Part shown: positions 25,574 through 32,428 of the stretch, piece by piece
Numbering within the stretch: position 1 is the stretch's first letter
Layout: the number at the start of each line of letters is the position of its first letter
Source of the DNA: Methylopila sp. Yamaguchi
GTDB lineage: Bacteria; Pseudomonadota; Alphaproteobacteria; Rhizobiales; Methylopilaceae
Direction of reading: 5' to 3'
Assembly (NCBI RefSeq): GCF_002897035.1
Contig: NZ_BAUX01000003.1
Span: 248,001-312,000, forward strand
Length of the DNA: 64,000 nt
Made by a program: the position numbers and the translations under genes
Notes under the pieces: model-generated
Told to the model about the DNA's origin: nothing
What the model saw: the letters and a program-made list of their open reading frames with translations, nothing else
The model's database searches: none

Positions 25574-26289
25574 GGCGTCTGCACCTCCGCGCCGAAGCTG
25601 TAGCCTCCGCCCCAATGCGTCTTGATAAGCGTCGGCGCCTTCGGATCCGCCTCGATCTTCTTGCGCAGCCGGCTGACCTGGTTGTCGATGCTGCGGTCGA
25701 AGGGATCGGCCGCGCGGCCGACCGTCAGGTCGAGCAATTGGTCCCGGCTCAGCACAAGTCCGGAATGATCGATGAAGGCCGAAAGCAGCCGGAACTCGGC
25801 CGTGCTGAGGGGCACCGCGAGCCCGTTGTCGTCCACCAGTTCGCGTCGCCCGACGTTGAGCAGCCAGCGGTCGAACCGGATTTCGCGGGCTTTCGGCGTC
25901 GCCCGCTGCGGCGGCAGGCTCTGCACCCGGCGCAGCACGGCTTTGATCCGGGCCAGCAGTTCGCGGGGATTGAACGGCTTGGTCAGATAGTCGTCGGCGC
26001 CGATCTCGAGCCCGACGATGCGGTCGGTCTCGTCGGCCATTGCCGTCAGCAGGATGACCGGCAGATCCGCGCCGCTCCGCAGGTCGCGGCAGAGCGACAG
26101 GCCGTCCTCGCCCGGCATCATCACGTCGAGCACCACGAGGTCGATTCCGTTCTTCTCCATCAGCCGGCGGAACGCCGCGGCGCTCTCGGCCTGACTGACG
26201 CGGTAGCCGTGCTTCACGAGATACTTCCCGACCAGATCACGGATGTCCCGGTGGTCGTCGACGACGGCGATATGTGGTTGAGCGTCCAT
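25570..26289 (-). CDS. OmpR-family response regulator
   Basis: The 239-residue regulator has a receiver domain with acidic Asp11/Asp12, phosphoacceptor Asp55 in VVLDVMMPGEDG, a Thr/Ser switch in LLTAMADE and Lys104 in DYLTKPFNP. A winged-helix DNA-binding domain follows, with DRSIDNQVSRLRKKIE and a closing GGGYSFGA. Start at 26289 (MDAQPHIAVVDD) fits the family. It is divergent from a small secreted-protein gene across a 229-bp gap that contains a 10-bp-spaced direct repeat, a likely binding site. Confidence 0.95.
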   Translation of the reverse strand: MDAQPHIAVVDDHRDIRDLVGKYLVKHGYRVSQAESAAAFRRLMEKNGIDLVVLDVMMPGEDGLSLCRDLRSGADLPVILLTAMADETDRIVGLEIGADDYLTKPFNPRELLARIKAVLRRVQSLPPQRATPKAREIRFDRWLLNVGRRELVDDNGLAVPLSTAEFRLLSAFIDHSGLVLSRDQLLDLTVGRAADPFDRSIDNQVSRLRKKIEADPKAPTLIKTHWGGGYSFGAEVQTP

Positions 26290-26352
26290 CTCGTCTTCGC
26301 TCTTCAAGCAGCGCCTCACCATAGCTGCATCGCCTGGAGCGCTCTCGAGAAA

Positions 26353-26371
26353 AATGTATCGGAATGTATCG
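26353..26371. promoter_or_regulatory. Direct repeat AATGTATCG x2, candidate response-regulator site
   Basis: AATGTATCG occurs at 26353-26361 and again at 26363-26371, a 10-bp period (one helical turn). OmpR-type regulators bind tandem half sites of this spacing. The repeat lies 64 bp upstream of the response regulator start and 148 bp upstream of the divergent small-protein gene, and is AT-rich in a GC-rich setting. Confidence 0.6.
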
Positions 26372-26518
26372 ACGCCGCGATCGGCGACATCTGGCGACCA
26401 AGGCCGCGTTCCTTGGCAGAGCTCTGCGACAGACGGCGGCTAGAACCACAGCATCGCCGGAGACGCTCTCCACGTCTCGACGACGGATCGTCCGACGGAG
26501 AAACAGAGGAGAAGATCG

Positions 26519-26758
26519 ATGAAGAGCATTTTTGCAGCCATGGCCGCCACCCTGCTTGCGACCGCCGCGGCCCAGGCCGCAGAGCGCGGCGCCGAGCCCG
26601 CCCGCGAGCGGCCGCAACAGTCCCGCGTGATCGATGACCGGCTGCGCGACTCCGCCCCAGTGTCGCTTGAGCGGACCTACGAGACCAAGCGCCCGGCGAC
26701 GCCGGACGCGGCCTACCGCACCACGATCGAGTGGAGCGGAAACGACAACGAGGGCTAA
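26519..26758 (+). CDS. Small secreted protein, 79 residues, unknown function
   Basis: The N-terminus MKSIFAAMAATLLATAAAQA is a clear Sec signal peptide with an AQA-A cleavage site. The mature part is about 59 residues, highly charged (Arg, Glu, Asp) and without cysteines or hydrophobic stretches, so it is probably a disordered periplasmic peptide. AGAGGAG lies 8 bases before the ATG. It is divergent from the two-component operon and upstream of the RND pump, which suggests a regulated envelope role. I do not recognise a family. Confidence 0.72.
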   Translation: MKSIFAAMAATLLATAAAQAAERGAEPARERPQQSRVIDDRLRDSAPVSLERTYETKRPATPDAAYRTTIEWSGNDNEG

Positions 26759-26807
26759 CCCCTCAGACGTTGGGGCGTGGAGCCAGCGTCCCCCCGCCAC
26801 GTCCCGA

Positions 26808-26833
26808 GGGATGCGAAGCCCCCCCCGCATCCC
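26808..26833 (+). terminator. Hairpin after the small secreted-protein gene
   Basis: GGGATGCG and CGCATCCC form a perfect 8-bp stem with a 10-base C-rich loop, 50 bases past the stop codon. It is followed at once by a second, larger inverted repeat at 26836. Confidence 0.5.
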
Positions 26834-26835
26834 CG

Positions 26836-26875
26836 GCGGCCGTCGACGAGATAGTGATCACACGTCGACGGCCGC
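26836..26875. promoter_or_regulatory. 12-bp inverted repeat with nested palindrome upstream of the RND pump
   Basis: GCGGCCGTCGAC and GTCGACGGCCGC are perfect 12-bp arms separated by 16 bases that contain the palindrome GTGATCAC (26854-26861). It ends 54 bp before the membrane-fusion gene start. It could be an operator or attenuator for the pump, or the second half of a terminator pair. Confidence 0.5.
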
Positions 26876-26929
26876 TGCCCTACCTTTGTTGCATTGCGAC
26901 ATTCACCTCACCGGTTCGGAGAGCAGCCC

Positions 26930-28099
26930 ATGCGGGTCGTCCGCGTCATCGGCCTCACGTGCGCGGGCCTTCTTGCCGCAGGAGCCGGATTCTACGGTTG
27001 GGGACGGATGGACGCCTCGACGGCGCAGACCGCGGCGCCTCCGCCGCCGGTGGTGACGGTGGCGAACCCGCTAGTGCGGAAGGTGACCGACTACGACGAG
27101 TTCACCGGGCGTTTCGAGCCGACGGCGACGGTCGAGGTGCGGCCGCGGGTGTCAGGCTATCTCACCGAAATCAACTTCAGGGACGGCCAGATCGTGGAGG
27201 CCGGCCAAGCGCTGTTCGTCATCGACAAGCGCCCCTATCAGACGGCGCTCGCCCAGGCGGAGGCGCAGCTGGCGGGCGCGACGGCGCAGCTCGCTTTCGC
27301 GGAGGCCGACGCCAAGCGCAGCCAGGAGCTGGTGAAGAGCTCCAACATCGCGGTCGCGACCCACGAGCAGCGCATCCAGCAGCGTCAGGCCGCGGAGGCC
27401 GCCCGGAAGACCGCGGAGGCGGCGGTCGCGCGGGCGCGGCTGGACCTCGAATTCACCGAGGTCCGATCGCCGGTGCGCGGCCGGGTGTCGAACCGGCGCG
27501 TCGACATCGGCAATCTCGTCGTCGGCGACGGCGCCTCCACCATCCTCACCACGGTGCTTGCCGAAGAGCGGCTCTATTTCGTGTTTGACATGTCTGAGGG
27601 CGACCTGCTCGCCCGCCAGCAACAAGCGGGCGGCTCGGCGCGCGGCGCCGAGGGGCTGAGGGTCCAGGCGCGGCGCGACGGCGAGACGGCATGGCCGCGC
27701 GAGGGCGTGCTCGACTTCCTCGACAACCGGCTGCAGGCCGGCTCCGGCACCATCCGGGCGCGCGCGACCTTCGCCAACGCCGACGGCGCGCTGACGCCGG
27801 GCCAGTTCGGGCGAATCCGCGTGCCGCGGGGCGAGCCCTACGACGCCATCCTCGTGCCCGAGACCGCCGTTCTCAGCGACCAGATCGAAAAGGTCGCGCG
27901 CGTGGTCGACGATCAGAACATCGTCCGTCAACGCAAGGTGAAGCCGGGACCAATACAGCCCGGCGGGCTGATGATCGTGCGCGAGGGGCTGTCCAAGACG
28001 GACCGCGTGATCGTCAACGGCCTGATGCAGGCCCGGGTCGGGGCGCCCGCGCGGCCCCAGCCCGGCGCGATCGAGCCTGCCGCCGCGCCGCAGAGCTGA
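26930..28099 (+). CDS. RND efflux periplasmic adaptor (AcrA-like)
   Basis: The 389-residue membrane-fusion protein is anchored by an N-terminal helix (VIGLTCAGLLAAGAGFYGW). The biotinyl-lipoyl half motif RPRVSGYLTEINFRDGQ is followed by an alpha-hairpin (about residues 105-170), the second lipoyl half EVRSPVRGRVSNR, and beta-barrel segments ending with PGQFGRIRVPRGE. No lipobox cysteine is seen. It links the inner-membrane pump encoded 47 bases downstream to an outer-membrane channel that is not encoded here. Start chosen at 26930 before the anchor helix. Confidence 0.94.
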   Translation: MRVVRVIGLTCAGLLAAGAGFYGWGRMDASTAQTAAPPPPVVTVANPLVRKVTDYDEFTGRFEPTATVEVRPRVSGYLTEINFRDGQIVEAGQALFVIDKRPYQTALAQAEAQLAGATAQLAFAEADAKRSQELVKSSNIAVATHEQRIQQRQAAEAARKTAEAAVARARLDLEFTEVRSPVRGRVSNRRVDIGNLVVGDGASTILTTVLAEERLYFVFDMSEGDLLARQQQAGGSARGAEGLRVQARRDGETAWPREGVLDFLDNRLQAGSGTIRARATFANADGALTPGQFGRIRVPRGEPYDAILVPETAVLSDQIEKVARVVDDQNIVRQRKVKPGPIQPGGLMIVREGLSKTDRVIVNGLMQARVGAPARPQPGAIEPAAAPQS

Positions 28100-28146
28100 G
28101 CCGCGCCCGTCCAAGACCGCCGACGCAAGACCCTTGAGGACAGCCT

Positions 28147-31100
28147 ATGCGGCTCGCCCATTTCTGCATCGACCGACCGATCTTCGCGGTGGTGCTCTCG
28201 ATCCTGATCACGCTGCTCGGGGCCGCGAGCTTCTTCTCTCTGCCGCTGTCGCAGTATCCGGAGATCGTCCCGCCGACCGTTGTGATCCGCGCCAATTACC
28301 CCGGCGCCTCCGCGCAGGTCGTGAGCGACACGGTCGCGACGCCGATCGAGCAACAGATCAACGGCGTCGAGGACATGCTCTACATGTCATCGCAGGCGAC
28401 CGGCGACGGCCAGCTGACGACCACCGTGACCTTCAGGCTCGGGACCGATCTCGACAAGGCGCAGGTGCTTGTCCAGAACCGGCTGTCACTGGCGTTGCCG
28501 CGGCTTCCGGAGTCCGTCAGCCGCCAGGGCCTTACGGTGCGCAAGTCCTCCCCGGACCTGCTGCTCGCGGTGCACATGCGCTCGCCCGACAACTCCCGCG
28601 ACCAGCTCTACATCTCGAACTACGTGAACCTCTCGATCCGCGACGTGCTCGCCCGGATCGAAGGCGTCGGCGACGTGCGCATGCTTGGCGCGCAGGACCT
28701 GTCGATGGTGGTCTGGCTGGACCCCGATAAGGCGGCCGCCCGCAACCTCACCGCCGGCGAGATCGTCGCAGCGCTGCGCGCCCAGAACGTCCAGATCTCG
28801 GCGGGCGTGGTGAACCAGCCGCCGACCGCGACCTCGCGGGCGTACCAGCTCAACGTCGAGGCGCTGGGACGGCTGACCGAGCCGGAGCAGTTCGGCGCGA
28901 TCGTCATCAAGAGCGAGGATGGCCGGGTGACCCGCGTGCGCGACGTCGCGCGCGTCGAGGTCGCGAGCCAGACGGTGACCGACCGCACCTACATCAACGA
29001 GGCGCCGGGCGTCGGAGTCGGCGTGTTCCAGCTGCCGGGTGGCAACGCGCTCGCGACCGCCGACGAGGTGCGCGCCACGATGGTCGAGCTCGCGAAGAGC
29101 TTCCCGCCCGGCGTCGAATACGCGATCAACTTCGATCCCACGCGCTTCGTGTCCGCCTCGGTCCATGCGGTCTACGCCACCATCGTCGAGGCGGTGCTGT
29201 TGGTCGCCTTGGTGGTGATCCTGTTCCTGCAGCGGTGGCGCGCCGCGATCGTGCCGATCGCCGCGATCCCGGTGTCGCTGATCGGGACCTTCGCCGCGCT
29301 CGCGGCCTTCGGGTACTCGCTGAACACCGTGTCGCTGCTGGGGCTGGTGCTCGCGATCGGCATCGTGGTCGACGACGCCATCATCGTGGTCGAGAACGTC
29401 GAGCGAAACCTCGAAAGCGGCATGTCGCCGAAGGAAGCCGCGCACGTCACCATGGACGAGGTCGGCGTCGCGCTGATCGCGATCGCGCTGGTGCTGATGG
29501 CGGTGTTCGCGCCGGCGGCGTTCGTCCCCGGCATCCCGGGCCTCTTCTTCGAACAGTTCGCCATCACGATTTCGGTCGCGACCCTGATTTCGGCCTTCGT
29601 CTCCCTGACCTTGTCGCCAGCCCTCTGCGCGATCCTTTTGAAGCCCCATGACCCGCATCACGCCCCGAAGCCCAGGTTCTGGCCGGCCCGGCTGCTGGCG
29701 TGGTTCTTCGGTTGGTTCAACCGCGGCTTCGAATGGCTGGCCAACCGCTACGGCAGGCTGAGCGCCCGGCTGCTGCGCGTCTCCACGCTCGCGCTGGTCG
29801 CCTACCTCGGGCTGGTCGGGCTCGCGGGCTGGCAGATCACGCGGGCCCCGACGGGCTTCATCCCGGAGCAGGACCAGGCGCAGCTCGTCACCATCTACCG
29901 GCTGCCGCCGGGCTCCGCCCTCGACCGCGCCGACGTCGTCGTGCAGCAGATCGTCGAGAAGCTGAAGGATGTGGAGGGCGTTCAGGTGGTGGTGTCGAGC
30001 AGCGGAATCGACGGCGCCACCGGCACCAACGCCTCCAATGTCGGCCGCGTGTTCACCATCCTGAAGCCCCATGAGGAGCGCTATCCGAAGGGCCTCACGC
30101 TCCAGAAGATGCTTGCGACCGTGAACCAGCGGCTCGCGACCATCCAGGACGCCCAGATCGTGACCGTGCTGCCCCCCTCCGTCCGCGGCATCGGCAATAC
30201 CGGCGGCTTCAAGATGATGGTGACGAGCCTCTCGGGCGCCTCGTCCGAGGAGATCGCCAAGGTCGCGAACGATCTCGTGGCCGCGGCAAACCGCGAGCCC
30301 TCGCTGTCGCGCGTGTTCACGCCGTTCAACACCGGGACGCCGAAGATCTTCGCGGACATCGACCGCGTGAAATCGGAGATGATCGGCGTGCCGGCCGATC
30401 GCGTCTTCGAGGCGCTCGAGGTCTATCTCGGCTCCGCCTACGTCAACGATTTCAACATGCTCGGCCGGACCTACCGGGTGGCGGCCCAGGCCGACGGAGC
30501 CTTTCGACAGGACGTCGACGCCATCGGCCGCTACCGCACCCGCAGCGATAGCGGCGAGATGGTGCCGTTGAGCTCGGTCGCGTCTTTCACGGAGATGACC
30601 GGCGCCTACCGCGTCCCGCGCTACAACCTCTACCAGGCGGCCGAGATCCAGGGCTCGGCGGCTCCAGGCTTCTCCTCCGGCGACGCCATGGCGGCGATGG
30701 AGCGCGTCGCGGCGGCGACTCTGCCGGCGGGCTTCAGCTTCGAATGGACCGAGCTCTCGCTGCAGGAGAAGCTCGCCGGCAATTCCGGCATGCTGGTGTT
30801 CCTCGCCTCCGTGCTGCTCGTCTTCCTGCTGCTCGCCGCCCAGTACGAGAGCTGGACGCTGCCGCTTGCGATCATCCTGATCGTGCCGATGTGCCTGCTC
30901 GCGGCGGTCACCGGCCTGACGATCCGCGGCATGCCGGTCGACATCCTCGCCCAGGCCGGCTTCGTGGTGCTCATCGGGCTCGCCGCGAAGAACGCCATCC
31001 TGATCGTCGAGTTCGCGCGCCAGAACGAAGACCGGGGGATCGGCCGGGCCAAGGCCGCGATCGACGCCGCGAAGACCCGGCTTCGGCCGATCCTGATGAC

Positions 31101-31341
31101 GTCGCTCGCCTTCGTCCTCGGCGTCGTGCCGCTGGCGCTCGCGACCGGCGCCGGCGCCGAGATGCGGCAGTCGCTCGGCACGGCGGTGTTCTTCGGAATG
31201 ATCGGCGTCACGATCTTCGGCCTGATCTTCACGCCGGTGTTCTATGTCGTCTGCCGGGCGTTCGCCCGCGACGGCAAGGCCGCGGACAAGGCCAAGCCGG
31301 GCGTAGAGCCCGAGACGCCCGCGCTTGCGCCGGGGGAATAG
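28147..31341 (+). CDS. RND efflux transporter (AcrB/HAE1 type)
   Basis: The 1064-residue pump starts FCIDRPIFAVVLSILITLLG, typical of HAE1 proteins, with 12 transmembrane helices and two large periplasmic loops. The helix-4 proton-relay motif GIVVDDAIIVVENVERN is intact, including the Asp pair. The periplasmic segments are full length, with no gap. Family members export hydrophobic drugs, detergents or plant phenolics, driven by protons. It ends 2 bases before the stop of the convergent AraC gene. Regulation by the upstream two-component system is plausible. Confidence 0.96.
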   Translation: MRLAHFCIDRPIFAVVLSILITLLGAASFFSLPLSQYPEIVPPTVVIRANYPGASAQVVSDTVATPIEQQINGVEDMLYMSSQATGDGQLTTTVTFRLGTDLDKAQVLVQNRLSLALPRLPESVSRQGLTVRKSSPDLLLAVHMRSPDNSRDQLYISNYVNLSIRDVLARIEGVGDVRMLGAQDLSMVVWLDPDKAAARNLTAGEIVAALRAQNVQISAGVVNQPPTATSRAYQLNVEALGRLTEPEQFGAIVIKSEDGRVTRVRDVARVEVASQTVTDRTYINEAPGVGVGVFQLPGGNALATADEVRATMVELAKSFPPGVEYAINFDPTRFVSASVHAVYATIVEAVLLVALVVILFLQRWRAAIVPIAAIPVSLIGTFAALAAFGYSLNTVSLLGLVLAIGIVVDDAIIVVENVERNLESGMSPKEAAHVTMDEVGVALIAIALVLMAVFAPAAFVPGIPGLFFEQFAITISVATLISAFVSLTLSPALCAILLKPHDPHHAPKPRFWPARLLAWFFGWFNRGFEWLANRYGRLSARLLRVSTLALVAYLGLVGLAGWQITRAPTGFIPEQDQAQLVTIYRLPPGSALDRADVVVQQIVEKLKDVEGVQVVVSSSGIDGATGTNASNVGRVFTILKPHEERYPKGLTLQKMLATVNQRLATIQDAQIVTVLPPSVRGIGNTGGFKMMVTSLSGASSEEIAKVANDLVAAANREPSLSRVFTPFNTGTPKIFADIDRVKSEMIGVPADRVFEALEVYLGSAYVNDFNMLGRTYRVAAQADGAFRQDVDAIGRYRTRSDSGEMVPLSSVASFTEMTGAYRVPRYNLYQAAEIQGSAAPGFSSGDAMAAMERVAAATLPAGFSFEWTELSLQEKLAGNSGMLVFLASVLLVFLLLAAQYESWTLPLAIILIVPMCLLAAVTGLTIRGMPVDILAQAGFVVLIGLAAKNAILIVEFARQNEDRGIGRAKAAIDAAKTRLRPILMTSLAFVLGVVPLALATGAGAEMRQSLGTAVFFGMIGVTIFGLIFTPVFYVVCRAFARDGKAADKAKPGVEPETPALAPGE

Positions 31342-31343
31342 GC

Positions 31344-32204
31344 TCAGCTCGAGGCGTCGCGCCAGGCGGCCGGGGTCCGGCCGATGATCTGGCGGAAGAC
31401 CCGGGTGAAATGCGGCTGGTCCGAAAACCCGGTCTCGGCGGCGATCTCCGTGAGCGAAGCGTCGCTGCGCGTCAGCAGCTCCTGCGCCTTGCGGATGCGC
31501 GCCTGCATCTGCCAGCGGTGCGGCGGCACGCCGGTCGCCGCCTTGAAGGCGTGGCTGAAGTGGCTCTGGGTCATGCCGGTGAGGTCGGCGAGCTCCTGCA
31601 GGCGGATGGGGCGGCCGCAGTGGGCCTCGATGTAGCCGATGGCGGCGTCGAGCTTGCGCTTGGGCAGACCGCTGCGCTTGCGCGCGACGGGAACGGTCGC
31701 GCCCATGGCGGCCGAGATCAGCGCGGCCGTCAGGCTGTCGCCGTAAAGCGGGGGCAGGGGCGTGGCGCTGGCGCATTCCGCGGCGAGCATGCGCGCCAGT
31801 GAAAGCGCGCGCTCGTCGCTCGCCATCAGCCGCGGTTCGGTCAGCGCGCCGTCCTCCCCGATCATCTCGCGCAGCCACTCGGCGGAGAGATGCACGTCGA
31901 GGTGAAGGATCGACGTCGCGCCGGCGAAGCGGGAGGACAGGCGCACGCCGGCGGGCACGAAGCTGAAGCCGGAGCCCGTCGACACCGCGACCTGGCGCCC
32001 CGCCTCTCGGAACGCCATCGGAGCGGCGAGCGGCTCGAGCACGACGAACAGTCGGGGGTCTTGCGAAACATAGTCGCCGCTGGCGCCCGAGGCGCAGTTC
32101 GCCCGCCACAGCTCCACGCAGCCCGAGGCGCCGGTGCGTCGCCAGCCGTCGACCACCTCGATCCCGTCGCGCCGCGACTCCATGCGTGGTCGAAAGGCCG
32201 CCAT
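31344..32204 (-). CDS. AraC-family regulator next to siderophore receptor
   Basis: The 286-residue regulator starts at 32204, where AGGAGA lies 8 bases upstream. Its N-terminal half is a cupin-like sensing domain (about 1-165). The C-terminal double HTH includes RLQELADLTGMTQSHFSHAF and LTEIAAETGFSDQPHFTRVF, then IGRTPAAWR. It is divergent from the TonB-dependent receptor gene, the arrangement of siderophore-responsive AraC activators such as AlcR/PchR, so control of the receptor is likely. It could also act on the RND pump with which it converges. Confidence 0.9.
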   Translation of the reverse strand: MAAFRPRMESRRDGIEVVDGWRRTGASGCVELWRANCASGASGDYVSQDPRLFVVLEPLAAPMAFREAGRQVAVSTGSGFSFVPAGVRLSSRFAGATSILHLDVHLSAEWLREMIGEDGALTEPRLMASDERALSLARMLAAECASATPLPPLYGDSLTAALISAAMGATVPVARKRSGLPKRKLDAAIGYIEAHCGRPIRLQELADLTGMTQSHFSHAFKAATGVPPHRWQMQARIRKAQELLTRSDASLTEIAAETGFSDQPHFTRVFRQIIGRTPAAWRDASS

Positions 32205-32369
32205 CGCCCGTCTCCTCTGGCGTCCGCACTGTTGCGGCGCGGCACCGCTCAGCGACGCTCTCGCTACATTCGGCGAAACAGCCCAAAAGGCGACAACGTT
32301 CAAGCAAAAACGATCAATAAAAAGCGATATGCCGCTGTTAGGACACAATCTCCAGGGGCGGCGCTGGTT

Positions 32370-32398
32370 TTAAGAGTTCTAATCTGGCTCTTTATAGT
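32370..32398 (+). promoter_or_regulatory. Candidate sigma-70 promoter of the siderophore receptor gene
   Basis: TTAAGA (32370-32375) and TATAGT (32393-32398) are separated by exactly 17 bp, with 4/6 and 5/6 matches to the -35 and -10 consensus. This is the best promoter-like pair noticed in the window, and it lies 31 bp before the receptor start codon. Confidence 0.55.
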
Positions 32399-32407
32399 CG
32401 CTCTAAA
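32391..32407. promoter_or_regulatory. Irr/ICE-like inverted repeat over the -10 element
   Basis: TTTATAG-TCG-CTCTAAA is an imperfect palindrome (6 of 7 arm positions) resembling the TTTAGAA...TTCTAAA iron control element bound by Irr in Rhizobiales. It overlaps the TATAGT -10 element and the presumed transcription start, the place expected for an iron-dependent repressor. Confidence 0.5.
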
Positions 32408-32428
32408 CTAACAATACATGGGCGTGTG

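Noticed and set aside
28486-32307. A 1273-codon open frame on the minus strand across the RND pump gene
   Set aside because: It is antisense to a well-conserved AcrB gene. It is rich in Arg, His and Asp with no recognisable domain, and is open only because of GC-rich third positions.
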